From positions 1 to 36,823 of the forward strand of contig JAJYDT010000020.1 in assembly GCA_021777335.1 (NCBI GenBank): a stretch of DNA of 36,823 bases. Direction: 5' to 3'. Within the stretch, counting starts at the first letter, position 1; each line of letters opens with the position of its first letter. Source of the DNA: Pseudomonadota bacterium. GTDB taxonomy: Bacteria; Pseudomonadota; Gammaproteobacteria; Acidiferrobacterales; Acidiferrobacteraceae. Below are positions 1-7,672 of this stretch, piece by piece. A program made the position numbers and the translations under genes. Under the pieces are notes generated by a model. That model made no database searches, was not told where the DNA came from, and saw only the letters and a program-made list of their open reading frames with translations.

Positions 1-1491
1 GAGTGGCGCGAATCGGAGCACTATTTTTTCAAGCTCGCCGACTTCTCGGACATGCTGAAACAATGGACCCGAAGCGGCTCGCTCCAAGAAGAAGCGGTAA
101 ACAAACTGGATGAGTGGCTGCAAATTGGTCTGCTTCCCTGGGATATCTCGCGCGATGCACCATATTTCGGATTTGAGATCCCGGACGCTCCTGGGAAATA
201 TTTCTACGTATGGCTCGATGCCCCGCTCGGATATCTTGCAAGCTTCTGGGCCGATCGGAATAGCCGCGCGAAACGTGCGCTTAGCATTGCCGAACTGCAG
301 CACGAGTGGAATTCCTGCGACGTACATCATTTCATTGGCAAGGACATCCTGTATTTCCACGCCCTGTTCTGGCCAGCCATGCTCGAAGGCGCGGGCTTCC
401 GGAAACCGAAGGAGGTCAATACCCACGGATTCCTGACCGTAAATGGCCAAAAGATGTCGAAATCGCGCGGCACCTTTATCATGGCACGTACCTACCTGAA
501 CTATCTCGATCCAGAGCAGCTGCGCTATTACTTCGCGGCAAAGCTGAACGCGCATGCAGAAGACATTGACCTTAATTTCGAGGATTTCGCCGCCCGCGTG
601 AACGCGGATCTGGTTGGAAAAATCATCAACATCGGCAGTCGCTGCGCGGGGCTTCTTGAACGATACCTCAATAACGTGCTGGCCGACGAACTCCCAGACG
701 TGGCTCTGTACCAGCGGTTCCAGCAGACCGGTGACGTCATCAGCAGCCACTACGAGGCACGGGAGTTCTCCCGCGCCATTCGCGAGATCACCGCGCTTGC
801 GGATGTGGCGAATCAGTATATCGACCGGCACAAACCGTGGGACCTGGCACGTCTGCCGGAGAAACAGGCGCAGTTGCAGGCAGTTTGCACGCAGGGACTC
901 AATCTGTTCCATGTACTGATTACCTATCTGAAACCGGTTCTGCCCCGTGTTGCCGAGCAGACCGAGGAATTTCTCAGGATCCCGCCACTCACATGGGAGT
1001 CATGCCTGACGCCCCTGGTCAGCCATCAGATCGGAAACTACCAGCACCTTATGACCCGGGTTTCCCCGGACATGGTCACAGCAATGAGCAACGAGGCACG
1101 GATGCCTGAAGCCACAGTGGCGACAACTGGGCCCGTGATGACAAGTGATGATCCGGCAGCGATAACACCGCTGACCCTGGAGGAATTCACAAAAGTGGAT
1201 CTTAAGGTCGCACGGATAATTGATGCGAGCTATGTCGAAGGGGCAGACAAGCTCCTGCGACTCACGCTTGATCTTGGTCAGGAGACCCGCGAGGTATTTG
1301 CCGGGCTGCGTCAGGCCTACGAACCCGCGGCTCTGAAAGGGCGATTAACGGTGATGGTCGCGAATCTTGCGCCCCGGAAGATGCGTTTCGGCATATCTGA
1401 AGGTATGGTGCTTGCGGCCGGTGCCGGTGGAAAAGAGCTGTTCCTGCTATCGCCGGATACAGGGGCAAAACCAGGGATGAAGATAAAATAA
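1..1491 (+). CDS. metG: methionyl-tRNA synthetase, 3' part (5' end outside window)
   Basis: Charges tRNA-Met with methionine in the cytoplasm. The reading frame is open from base 1 and carries typical class I MetRS sequence, so the gene is cut by the window edge and the first in-frame ATG at 52 is not a true start. The KMSKS ATP-binding loop is intact (GQKMSKSRG, about nt 448-474). It is followed by the anticodon-binding helical domain and, after a short variable linker (about nt 1080-1150), by the C-terminal EMAP/Trbp111-type tRNA-binding domain (EFTKVDLKVARI to the end), so this is the long dimeric form of MetRS. The stop is TAA at 1489-1491. MetRS next to an RnfB-like ferredoxin and nth is a familiar gammaproteobacterial order; here a decayed gene and a QueC homologue intervene. 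Confidence 0.97.
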   Translation, partial: EWRESEHYFFKLADFSDMLKQWTRSGSLQEEAVNKLDEWLQIGLLPWDISRDAPYFGFEIPDAPGKYFYVWLDAPLGYLASFWADRNSRAKRALSIAELQHEWNSCDVHHFIGKDILYFHALFWPAMLEGAGFRKPKEVNTHGFLTVNGQKMSKSRGTFIMARTYLNYLDPEQLRYYFAAKLNAHAEDIDLNFEDFAARVNADLVGKIINIGSRCAGLLERYLNNVLADELPDVALYQRFQQTGDVISSHYEAREFSRAIREITALADVANQYIDRHKPWDLARLPEKQAQLQAVCTQGLNLFHVLITYLKPVLPRVAEQTEEFLRIPPLTWESCLTPLVSHQIGNYQHLMTRVSPDMVTAMSNEARMPEATVATTGPVMTSDDPAAITPLTLEEFTKVDLKVARIIDASYVEGADKLLRLTLDLGQETREVFAGLRQAYEPAALKGRLTVMVANLAPRKMRFGISEGMVLAAGAGGKELFLLSPDTGAKPGMKIK

Positions 1492-1512
1492 GTTTAAGGT
1501 CAATTGTAATAC

Positions 1513-1525
1513 TGACAGCCTGTCA
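1513..1525. repeat. short inverted repeat TGACAG-C-CTGTCA
   Basis: A perfect 6-bp inverted repeat around a single central base lies 22 bases after the metG stop. It has no T-tract, so it does not look like an intrinsic terminator. It could be a regulator half-site pair or chance. Low weight. Confidence 0.25.
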
Positions 1526-1734
1526 CAAACGGGCGTAGACTTATCCCGATCACTTATGTCCCCATCCTGGCTCATGGCGCGCTGCTTGCGTCGATTGCCA
1601 ACGGACAAAACCGAATCTGCAGGAATCGTCACTGGCGCACGGCCCGCTGACCGTAACTGATGGTCCGTCTGCACGCCGGGGCCGGGTGTTTGCGGTTTCG
1701 GTCGCGGACACACTGATCCTCACCACCTGTGTCG

Positions 1735-2165
1735 CGCTACCGTTCGCCAACCGGGCGCTGCCACACTGGCCGTCGCTAACATCGAGTTCCGGCGCGCATG
1801 GAACCAATGGATCCGATATCAGCACCTGTTCCCTCTGATGGCGATCGACCTTGAGCTCTTCAAGGGCGCGATGATCGCTTCGGGCATGCGATCGGTGACA
1901 AGGGGCTCCAGAGCGTCAAACAGTTCCTCAGAGCCAGTCTTCGGACGAGCGATGCAATCATTCGCTACGGTGGCGATGAACTCCTTGTGGTTTTCCCGGA
2001 AACGGGAGGGAAGGCACCACCGCGGTCACCCGACAGCTGGAGAACGTACCGGAATGGAGTCGATACTGTCGGATCAGGATCTCCGGCGATGACCTGTTCA
2101 GAAGCACCGATGCCACTTGCTAGGCGGTCAAACACAATGGCTGCAGGCGCATATCTGTCCCTTGG
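1735..2165 (+). pseudogene. decayed GGDEF (diguanylate cyclase) domain
   Basis: A GGDEF domain can be followed through this stretch only by changing frame. An ANRAL segment resembling the domain start (TGLxNRRAL) lies near nt 1750-1768. EFRRAWNQWIRYQHL then MAIDLELFK (to about 1864) matches the first strand with the D-x-x-x-FK motif. A frame change at about 1862-1872 leads to DDRFGHAIGDKGLQ, then IRYGGDELLVVFPETG (the GGDEF loop as GGDEL, about 1957-2007). A further change leads to DDLFRSTDATC, an in-frame TAG, then AVKHNG (2088-2150), the eroded form of the terminal ADxALYxAKxxGRN helix. Known for the family: synthesis of cyclic di-GMP. The shifts and the stop mean no functional enzyme is made unless there are sequencing errors. 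No sensor domain could be traced upstream; 1526-1735 holds nothing else I recognise. Confidence 0.75.
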
Positions 2166-2287
2166 CGGGCAGAGCCACACCCAACCCGCTTTGACGACCG
2201 CCGGTCCCCGGGGATATGGTCGTTGGTGGGATCACGCCGGCAAAAACTGAGTTCCCCGGCCGTACAGAGATGATAATATAGCTGCTG

Positions 2288-2944
2288 GTGAGCCAGTCCC
2301 AATCCCAGATGTCCCGTGAGCACACCTGCAGCCTGACTACCGGTATCCTGCTTCTGAGCGGCGGCATAGAGAGCACAACGCTCCTGCACGACCGGCATGG
2401 CCCTACCCTCGCGGCGATCTTCATCGATTATAGCCAGCGCGCGGTGCGCCATGAGGCTTTGGCGGCACGGAGGCACTGCGACCTTCTCGGGATCCCGATG
2501 ACGGTCCTTGATGCGCACGCGATCGGCCGCGACATCAATGCCCGTCGTCCCGCGCGGTTCCATGTCCCACTGCCTGGGCGCAACCTGTTCATCCTCGGCA
2601 CAGGGGTAAACTGGGCGTTGGCCGCACGTGCAACCCACCTCTACCTCGGCGTGAATGCCGAAGACGGGGAGCGGGATCCTTCAGCATCGCCCGGATCGCT
2701 CGCACGGCTCGCGGCCGTGATCAACGAGGTCACAGGTATCCATATCGAGGCGCCTTATCTCTCGTTTTCAAAATCAGAGATCGTGCGGCTTGGTATCGGA
2801 CTTGGAGTAGACTACGCACGTACCTATAGCTGTCTCCGGGGTCGCAAACGCCACTGTGGGCGGTGCCCGCAATGCTTGGCACGCCGCGCCGCAATGAGCA
2901 GGGCCGGAATCGATGAACGCAACGATTTTTATGAATCCCGATAA
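2288..2944 (+). CDS. queC: 7-cyano-7-deazaguanine synthase QueC-like protein
   Basis: QueC converts 7-carboxy-7-deazaguanine to preQ0 using ATP and ammonia in queuosine biosynthesis. The 218-residue frame has an N-terminal PP-loop (SGGIEST, residues 24-30), the FHVPLPGRNLFIL segment typical of QueC (FVPGRN), and a C-terminal zinc site C182-x7-C190-x2-C193-x2-C196. The usual PP-loop is SGGxDS; here the aspartate is glutamate, a conservative but notable change. The protein is slightly shorter than E. coli QueC (about 230). The start is uncertain: GTG at 2288 or ATG at 2309, neither with a strong ribosome binding site. It overlaps the next gene by 32 bases, suggesting co-transcription. No other queuosine gene is in the window, so a related PP-loop role cannot be excluded. 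Confidence 0.8.
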   Translation: MSQSQSQMSREHTCSLTTGILLLSGGIESTTLLHDRHGPTLAAIFIDYSQRAVRHEALAARRHCDLLGIPMTVLDAHAIGRDINARRPARFHVPLPGRNLFILGTGVNWALAARATHLYLGVNAEDGERDPSASPGSLARLAAVINEVTGIHIEAPYLSFSKSEIVRLGIGLGVDYARTYSCLRGRKRHCGRCPQCLARRAAMSRAGIDERNDFYESR

Positions 2945-3548
2945 TCGGACCACGACAACCGTAAGGCAAAGGCCGACGGTCGCACAGGTCGCCGAGGTGC
3001 TCCCTCAGCTTCAGTGCCGCAAATGCGGCTACGTCGACTGCGTTGCCTATGCCCGCGCCTTGGTCGAAGACACAGCCCTCCCGAACCGCTGCACCCCGGG
3101 GGGCGAATGGACCATCATGGAGCTTGTGAGACTCCTCAACCACCCCTGGCAAGCGCTTGATCCATCGTGCACCGAGCACCGGCCCGGACGTGTTGTAATC
3201 GCAGAGGCCGATTGTATCGGCTGTGCCCGGTGTCTGCCGGCCTGCCCTGTCCAAGCGATCGTCGGCATGGCCCGGCAACTGCATGTGGTTCTCGCGGAAG
3301 ACTGTACGGGTTGTGAGCTCTGCATTTCGATCTGCCCGGTGGACTGCATCAGCTGGCTACCCTCCTCGGATGCCACCGCCCAACCCTGGCCCGGCTGGGA
3401 CCGACAGAGAGCCGACCGCGCGGCGGAGCGATATGCCAAGCGCACGCAAAGGCAATCCGCCAGGTACGCAGAAACCGGCCGCGCGCAGCGACGCCGCGAG
3501 ATCCGCGAAGCTGTTGAGCGGGTACGCAGGCGGCGGACGGATCCGTAG
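2913..3548 (+). CDS. rnfB: RnfB/RsxB-like ferredoxin without membrane anchor
   Basis: A multi-cluster iron-sulfur protein. The N-terminal part has the RnfB-type Fe-S domain (QCRKCGYVDC, then a fourth Cys in PNRCTPGG). Two ferredoxin motifs follow, CIGCARCLPACP and CTGCELCISICP, each for one 4Fe-4S cluster, and then a basic Arg-rich tail of about 60 residues. Canonical RnfB/RsxB begins with a membrane helix; this protein does not, starting almost directly at the Fe-S domain. No other rnf gene is nearby. Such stand-alone forms beside metG and nth occur in other proteobacteria, so a role supplying electrons to a soluble partner is plausible (inference). ATG 2913, preceded by GGAATC, is preferred over ATG 2931, which has no ribosome binding site. 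Confidence 0.85.
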   Translation: MNATIFMNPDNRTTTTVRQRPTVAQVAEVLPQLQCRKCGYVDCVAYARALVEDTALPNRCTPGGEWTIMELVRLLNHPWQALDPSCTEHRPGRVVIAEADCIGCARCLPACPVQAIVGMARQLHVVLAEDCTGCELCISICPVDCISWLPSSDATAQPWPGWDRQRADRAAERYAKRTQRQSARYAETGRAQRRREIREAVERVRRRRTDP

Positions 3549-3584
3549 CCCATTCGCCGTCCGCACCCCCTCGCACCGGCAGAT

Positions 3585-3617
3585 CCCCGATATGACGGCT
3601 CCCCTTGGGGATCGGGG
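3585..3617 (+). repeat. nested inverted repeats after the RnfB-like gene
   Basis: CCCCGAT (3585-3591) pairs with ATCGGGG (3611-3617), and an inner TCCCC-TT-GGGGA sits directly inside the right arm. The structure follows the ferredoxin stop by about 40 bases but is not followed by a run of T, so it is at best a weak or factor-dependent terminator. A TAAAAT box at 3637-3642 could be the -10 of a promoter for the next gene; I find no good -35. Confidence 0.35.
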
Positions 3618-3682
3618 TACTTTCGCCGCAATCTGCTAAAATAAGGCTCTGACTTTTCATACAAGAGAGCGGGGGTTTCAGC

Positions 3683-4099
3683 ATGTCAGGTCATTATCCG
3701 TTTAGCGGAAAAACCAATCGCCTCGCGGTGTTTGCGTTCTTCGAGAAAAACCAGATGAGCCTTGCGCTACAGGAGCGGTATTACCGGTGGTGGCATGAAT
3801 GGGCCAAGGCGTTCGTGATTAACGACCCGGACCTTAGAGCCAGCAAGGCTGTGGAGTTCGCGCATTTCCCGTACGGCCAGCATGCGCACGGAAGTTTTCA
3901 CCTGCACGACTACCAGTGGTCGACGCCCCTCGTGGATCTGGGTGTGTTTGTCGAGACGACAATCCTGCCGAAGCTAAGCAACAAGGCACAGCACGAACTT
4001 GAAGAGGCGCACGCCAAGATGCTCGCCACCCTGCTTTCTGAACGTGATCAGGAACCGCGACCGGAGCCGCCCGAAGTGGGACGCTACCGTCACGTCTGA
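3683..4099 (+). CDS. orphan hypothetical protein, 138 aa, Trp/His-rich
   Basis: I do not recognise a family. The frame has a good ribosome binding site (GAGAGCGGGGG before ATG 3683) and codon use like its neighbours, and it ends 7 bases before nth, so it is very likely a real gene. It encodes a soluble-looking protein with an aromatic patch (YYRWWHEWAKAF, about residues 33-44), a His-rich stretch (FAHFPYGQHAHGSFHLHDYQW within residues 57-78) and a C-terminal charged helix with ELEEAHAKM. There is no signal peptide or membrane segment. The clustered histidines could bind a metal, but no known ligand pattern is evident. A long reading frame on the opposite strand (3834-4922) is its shadow and that of nth. 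Confidence 0.7.
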   Translation: MSGHYPFSGKTNRLAVFAFFEKNQMSLALQERYYRWWHEWAKAFVINDPDLRASKAVEFAHFPYGQHAHGSFHLHDYQWSTPLVDLGVFVETTILPKLSNKAQHELEEAHAKMLATLLSERDQEPRPEPPEVGRYRHV

Positions 4100-4106
4100 G
4101 CATCTG

Positions 4107-4772
4107 ATGAATGCGGATCGGCGCAAGAAGATCTTTAAGCGGCTGCAGCGCGCCAACCCGACGCCCGTCACCGAGCTGCGGTACGAGACACCGTTTCAGT
4201 TGCTCGTCGCAGTGATCCTGTCCGCGCAAGCGACCGACCGTAGCGTGAACGAGGCGACCAGGACACTGTTCGAGGTTGCGCCGGATCCGTCGCGCATAGC
4301 CGCCCTTGGCCTCGAGGGCATCAAGGCGCACATCCGGCACATCGGTCTTTTCAACACTAAAGCACGGAATGTGCTGGAAACGTCGCGACAGCTCCTTGCC
4401 CTCCATAGCGGGCAGGTTCCCGGCAGCCGCGCAGCGCTCGAGGCCCTGCCAGGCGTTGGACGCAAGACCGCGAACGTGGTACTCAATACGGCCTTCGGCG
4501 AACCGACCATCGCGGTCGACACCCATATTTTCCGGGTCGCGAACCGCACCGGACTGGCCGCCGGAAACACAGTATCCGCCGTTGAACGGAAACTGATCAA
4601 GGTCGTTCCGGTCGAATACCGCAAGAACGCCCATCACTGGCTGATCCTGCACGGACGCTATGTCTGCACGGCACGCAGACCAAAGTGTGGACAGTGCATA
4701 CTGGTCGACCTTTGTGAGTATCGAGGAAAGGTGTGGCATCCATGCCAAGCAGAATCGCTGCAACCGGACTGA
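4107..4772 (+). CDS. nth: endonuclease III (DNA glycosylase/AP lyase)
   Basis: Removes oxidised pyrimidines in base-excision repair and cleaves the abasic site. The 221-residue protein has the helix-hairpin-helix LPGVGRKTANVVL with the catalytic lysine (GRK) and the catalytic aspartate in AVDTHIFRVANR. The C-terminal 4Fe-4S site has the exact family spacing, C-x6-C-x2-C-x5-C (CTARRPKCGQCILVDLC). The upstream frame is open back to 3999, but that part overlaps the preceding gene; ATG 4107 matches the normal family start (MNADRRKKIFKRL) and lies 7 bases after the previous stop. Its 3' end overlaps the FIST gene by about 30 bases, so the two are probably co-transcribed. Confidence 0.96.
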   Translation: MNADRRKKIFKRLQRANPTPVTELRYETPFQLLVAVILSAQATDRSVNEATRTLFEVAPDPSRIAALGLEGIKAHIRHIGLFNTKARNVLETSRQLLALHSGQVPGSRAALEALPGVGRKTANVVLNTAFGEPTIAVDTHIFRVANRTGLAAGNTVSAVERKLIKVVPVEYRKNAHHWLILHGRYVCTARRPKCGQCILVDLCEYRGKVWHPCQAESLQPD

Positions 4773-5848
4773 GCCATGGCGCGCGCCCGCATGCGGATCA
4801 TGCGGCCAGGGCGGTTGAGCGCGCGCTCGCTGCAGCCGGTCTCTCCGTGGCCCGCGCTGTCCTGCTGTTCCTGACACCCCATTATGCCCGGCATCCGGAA
4901 GCGGCGCTTCGGGCAGCGGCACGAGCGGCAGGCTGCCTTCAGGTCATCGGTGCAACCGGCGCCGGCATACTGAACGAAGAGGAGTGGCTGCTCGATGCCC
5001 CGGGAGCCGCAGCGATGGTCTTTGATGCCCCGATCGCCCTCACTCCACCCATGGCCACCTTTGGGGATGATGACGTGGTGCTGAGCCTGTGCGTCCCGAC
5101 GGGGCTGTCTGCCGCGTGGCTCGACGTACCGGCAATCCGCATTGGCGCGGTCTCGGGTGACCTCTTCGGGCAGGGGCCGTTTACCGTCTGGAGTGGATCG
5201 AGGATTGCTGAAAACGGCCGCGCAGAAGCCCGCATCGATGGTGCGCGCGGCTCCATTCAGGCCTCTCAAGGCGTTCGCGCCCTGACCTCGCCAATCGAGG
5301 TCGCGGAGGTGCACGGTTTCGATCTGCTGAGGCTTGGCAACTATCCCGCCCTCAATGTGCTCGTAAAGTCCCTCCCCATTGGGGTTCGGGAGATGGACCG
5401 CATCCCGCTGCATCTGATCATGGGGGGGGTCACCTTTGGCGACCCGGCGACAGCGATCAAGGAAGGCCGCTACCGGCTCAACCATATCGTGGCCGCAAAC
5501 CTCAATAACCAGTCTATCACCCTGTCCCGACCACTAAATCGCGGGGAACGCCTGTTCTGGGCGATGCGCGACACGTTGGCGGCCGAGCGTGACATGCGTG
5601 TCAGCATCGAGCAGGCACACGACCGGTTGGGTGCGGAACCCGATTTCGCGTTGCTCTTCCCTTGCATGGGCCGCGGGCCCCATTTCTACGGCAACACCGA
5701 TCGCGACCTCGAGCTCCTGAAGGCCCGGTTTTCCGGGCTCCCCGTGCTCGGCATGTACGGTAATGGGGAGATCGGACCCTTGGACGGCGGCAACCATCTG
5801 TACCAGTATTCCACCGTGTTCGGGCTTTTCGCGACAGGATCAGCGTGA
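4742..5848 (+). CDS. FIST N/C domain sensory protein
   Basis: FIST domains (FIST_N plus FIST_C) are predicted small-ligand sensor modules found alone or in signalling proteins. The N-terminal half (about residues 10-190) has the alternating strand/helix pattern with LLFLTPHYARHP and the GATGAGIL turn. The C-terminal half contains the characteristic FPCMGRG, LPVLGMYGNGEIGP and NHLYQYSTVFGLF segments. Length (368 residues) is normal for a stand-alone FIST protein. No membrane helix or signal peptide is present. The start could also be GTG 4733, which has a well-spaced GAGG; ATG 4742 is used here. The gene overlaps nth upstream and the DUF1841 gene downstream by one base (TGATG). The ligand and output are unknown. 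Confidence 0.85.
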   Translation: MPSRIAATGLSHGARPHADHAARAVERALAAAGLSVARAVLLFLTPHYARHPEAALRAAARAAGCLQVIGATGAGILNEEEWLLDAPGAAAMVFDAPIALTPPMATFGDDDVVLSLCVPTGLSAAWLDVPAIRIGAVSGDLFGQGPFTVWSGSRIAENGRAEARIDGARGSIQASQGVRALTSPIEVAEVHGFDLLRLGNYPALNVLVKSLPIGVREMDRIPLHLIMGGVTFGDPATAIKEGRYRLNHIVAANLNNQSITLSRPLNRGERLFWAMRDTLAAERDMRVSIEQAHDRLGAEPDFALLFPCMGRGPHFYGNTDRDLELLKARFSGLPVLGMYGNGEIGPLDGGNHLYQYSTVFGLFATGSA

Positions 5849-6279
5849 TGCTGGCCGATCGGGCGGAGCTTCGGTCAGTGTTCTTCCACGCATGGGAGCG
5901 GTTTAAACAGCAGCTACCCTTGGAAGGGGCCGAATCCCTGGTGGTACAGGTGGCGTTGCGCCACCCCGAATACCAGGAGATCCTTGAGCATCCCGAGGCC
6001 TACCGGGAACATGACTATTTGCCCGATGCGGGAGCGGTCAACCCGTTCCTGCATCTCGGCCTGCACATCGCTCTAGAAGAACAGATCGAATTGGATCGGC
6101 CTTTGGGCATTCGGGCGCAATACCAGCGGCTGTGCCTCGCAACAGGGGACAATCATCAGGCGCAACACCGTCTTATCGACTGTCTGGCAGAAACCCTCTG
6201 GCAAGCGGGGCGCACGGGGATGACCCCCGACGAAAGCGGCTATCTGCAATGTATCGAGCAGCTGTGCGCAAGGGGATGA
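5848..6279 (+). CDS. DUF1841 family protein
   Basis: A 143-residue cytoplasmic protein of the proteobacterial DUF1841 family. Family-type segments are HPEYQEILEHPEAY near residue 40 and the NPFLHLGLHIALEEQIELDRP block near residue 70, followed by a helical C terminus with the family spacing. No catalytic motif is visible and the biochemical role is unknown. Translation is probably coupled to the FIST gene: its ATG shares a base with the FIST stop, and a GTG three bases earlier is an alternative start. It is the last gene of the rnfB-nth-FIST run; two strong intrinsic terminators lie 130-190 bases downstream. Confidence 0.85.
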   Translation: MLADRAELRSVFFHAWERFKQQLPLEGAESLVVQVALRHPEYQEILEHPEAYREHDYLPDAGAVNPFLHLGLHIALEEQIELDRPLGIRAQYQRLCLATGDNHQAQHRLIDCLAETLWQAGRTGMTPDESGYLQCIEQLCARG

Positions 6280-6292
6280 CCAAGGGTACCGG

Positions 6293-6320
6293 TGGACAAG
6301 ACATCAAAACTGTCTATATT
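6293..6320 (+). promoter_or_regulatory. candidate sigma70 promoter of a small RNA
   Basis: TGGACA (6293-6298) and TATATT (6315-6320), separated by 16 bases, resemble TTGACA/TATAAT with one mismatch in each hexamer. Transcription would start near 6327. No gene of normal size follows before the terminators, so the expected product is a short RNA. Confidence 0.45.
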
Positions 6321-6326
6321 GGCAGT

Positions 6327-6442
6327 AACCGGAAACACTTGCATTTGGCGTCAGGCAAGGGTAAATAGACAACCACATGCTGCGCAGGCGAACTTGTCAC
6401 ATCCGCGGGGCCGTGATCCTGAGATCACGGCCTCTTTTGTTT
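6327..6442 (+). ncRNA. candidate intergenic small RNA, about 115 nt
   Basis: The stretch runs from the predicted start of the promoter at 6293-6320 to the U-tract of a strong intrinsic terminator. It contains no convincing reading frame and I recognise no known RNA family or riboswitch. It could instead be the 3' end of the DUF1841 transcript or a leader. Evidence is only promoter, terminator and size. Confidence 0.4.
6409..6442 (+). terminator. intrinsic terminator 1
   Basis: A perfect 10-bp stem GGCCGTGATC / GATCACGGCC (6409-6418 and 6423-6432) with a CTGA tetraloop is followed by TCTTTTGTTT. This is a strong Rho-independent terminator for rightward transcription. Confidence 0.9.
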
Positions 6443-6448
6443 GCATCA

Positions 6449-6471
6449 CGGGGCCCCTCGCCCCGTTTTTT
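6449..6471 (+). terminator. intrinsic terminator 2
   Basis: CGGGGC (6449-6454) pairs with GCCCCG (6460-6465) across a five-base loop and is followed by six T. It stands only 6 bases after the U-tract of the first terminator, giving a tandem pair that insulates the downstream cassette. Confidence 0.85.
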
Positions 6472-6512
6472 ATTTGTATCAATCAGCCCATTTTCAAACT
6501 GGAGTCCAAATC

Positions 6513-6596
6513 ATGCGTGAAAACAACGATAACGAACCTCCCGAACGTCGGGTGCCATGCACGGCCCGGTCATATGGGGATCGTACATCATGCTAA
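6513..6596 (+). CDS. 27-residue small ORF preceding the DUF2156 gene
   Basis: This is the first ATG after the terminator pair. It has a good ribosome binding site (CTGGAG, 8 bases upstream) and its stop overlaps the next start as ATGCTAA. The peptide is hydrophilic, starts MRENNDNEPPERR, contains Cys16 and ends ...GDRTSC with a C-terminal cysteine. It has no membrane segment. It could be a leader peptide coupling translation to the DUF2156 gene, or a substrate peptide for the two acyl/aminoacyl-transferase-like enzymes that follow; both are inference. I know of no homologue. Confidence 0.45.
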   Translation: MRENNDNEPPERRVPCTARSYGDRTSC

Positions 6597-7672
6597 AGGT
6601 AGTCAGTACCGCCATGGATACCCATTTTCTGACCCCGGTCGGTCCTGCCCCCCTGCCGACCCGGTCAAATGGCCGCTTCCGCTCTGAGTCCGCTCAACGC
6701 TACCTCGTCTCCGGAAAATACAAGCTCTTCCCTTTCGATCAAAACGCGCGATCCTATTTTGACGAGGCGGTCGCAAAGCTCGGAGTGACTCTGTCGGACT
6801 ACAGTTTCACAAACAACGTGATCTGGCTGTGCCAAGCCAGCGGTTTTTACCAGATTATCGAGGACTGCTTCTGCCTCTTTGGCCTCTCTGGAAACGGACT
6901 GACCATGCTCCTTCCACCGCTCGGCGAGCCGGAACGGCAGGCGCGGGCGCTTCGGACCTGCGTCAGGATCATGGATCAGTACAATCCCTCCCCTTATCAG
7001 GCAAGGGTGGACTTCGTGTACAAGGACTTTGTCCGGATCCTCGATCACGATCAGGATGGCTCGACGCCGACGGTCGCCGGGGAACGCTGGCATGTCGAAG
7101 TGACGAATCCCGATTATATCTATCGCACACAGGATCTGATCGAACTTAGAGGCAACGCCTTTAAAACAAAGCGAAATGAGATCAACCAGTTCCGTCGCGC
7201 ACATCCGGGTCACACGCTCCTGCCGTTTTGTGCCGAACACCGGGAGGCGGCGCGCGCGCTCGTCAATACGTGGACCGAGAATCGTATCCGTGCGCTGCCC
7301 CCGGACGGATCCGTCGAGGATTTCCTCTACAATCTGGAGATGGAACGCAAGGCCATCAACCGTACCATCGCGCTCTACGATGAGCTCGGGCTACAGGGCC
7401 TCAGTCTCTTCATTGATGGGAACCTTGAAGGATTTACGTTCGGAGAACGGCTGAGCCATGATGTCGCTAATGTATTGATTGAGAAGACGAACTTTAATAT
7501 ACAAGGTGCTGCTCAATACCTCTTCCGGGAATTCAGCAAGGTATTCGCCGACTGTACCTACATCAATGTCGGCGATGATCTTGGTTTTGAGAATCTGCGC
7601 CGGGTAAAAATGAGCTATCGCCCGGCGATGTTCGGTGAAAAAATCGTATTGCGTCGCGAACTTGCTACATGA
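6590..7672 (+). CDS. DUF2156 protein (phosphatidylglycerol lysyltransferase C-terminal-like)
   Basis: DUF2156 is the double-GNAT-fold domain that in MprF moves an aminoacyl group from tRNA to lipid; stand-alone copies have unknown substrates. After an N-terminal extension of about 40 residues, the first half carries LFPFDQNARSYFDE, SDYSFTNNVIWL and LLPPLGEPE. The second half has ELRGNAFKTKRNEINQFRR, a hallmark (lrGkkl..KRn.in.F), and ends with the family signature YINVGDDLGFENLRRVKMSYRP (split here: INVGDDLGFENLR, then RVKMSYRP). No membrane helix is present, unlike full MprF, so it is cytoplasmic. ATG 6590, preceded by GGGG and overlapping the small ORF stop, is preferred; ATG 6614 is possible. 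It overlaps the next gene by ATGA, so the two are translated together. Confidence 0.85.
   Translation: MLKVVSTAMDTHFLTPVGPAPLPTRSNGRFRSESAQRYLVSGKYKLFPFDQNARSYFDEAVAKLGVTLSDYSFTNNVIWLCQASGFYQIIEDCFCLFGLSGNGLTMLLPPLGEPERQARALRTCVRIMDQYNPSPYQARVDFVYKDFVRILDHDQDGSTPTVAGERWHVEVTNPDYIYRTQDLIELRGNAFKTKRNEINQFRRAHPGHTLLPFCAEHREAARALVNTWTENRIRALPPDGSVEDFLYNLEMERKAINRTIALYDELGLQGLSLFIDGNLEGFTFGERLSHDVANVLIEKTNFNIQGAAQYLFREFSKVFADCTYINVGDDLGFENLRRVKMSYRPAMFGEKIVLRRELAT

Noticed and set aside
3834-4922. 362-residue leftward open frame
   Set aside because: Antisense to the orphan gene, nth and the FIST gene, all of which have clear family motifs; no ribosome binding site and low-complexity content.
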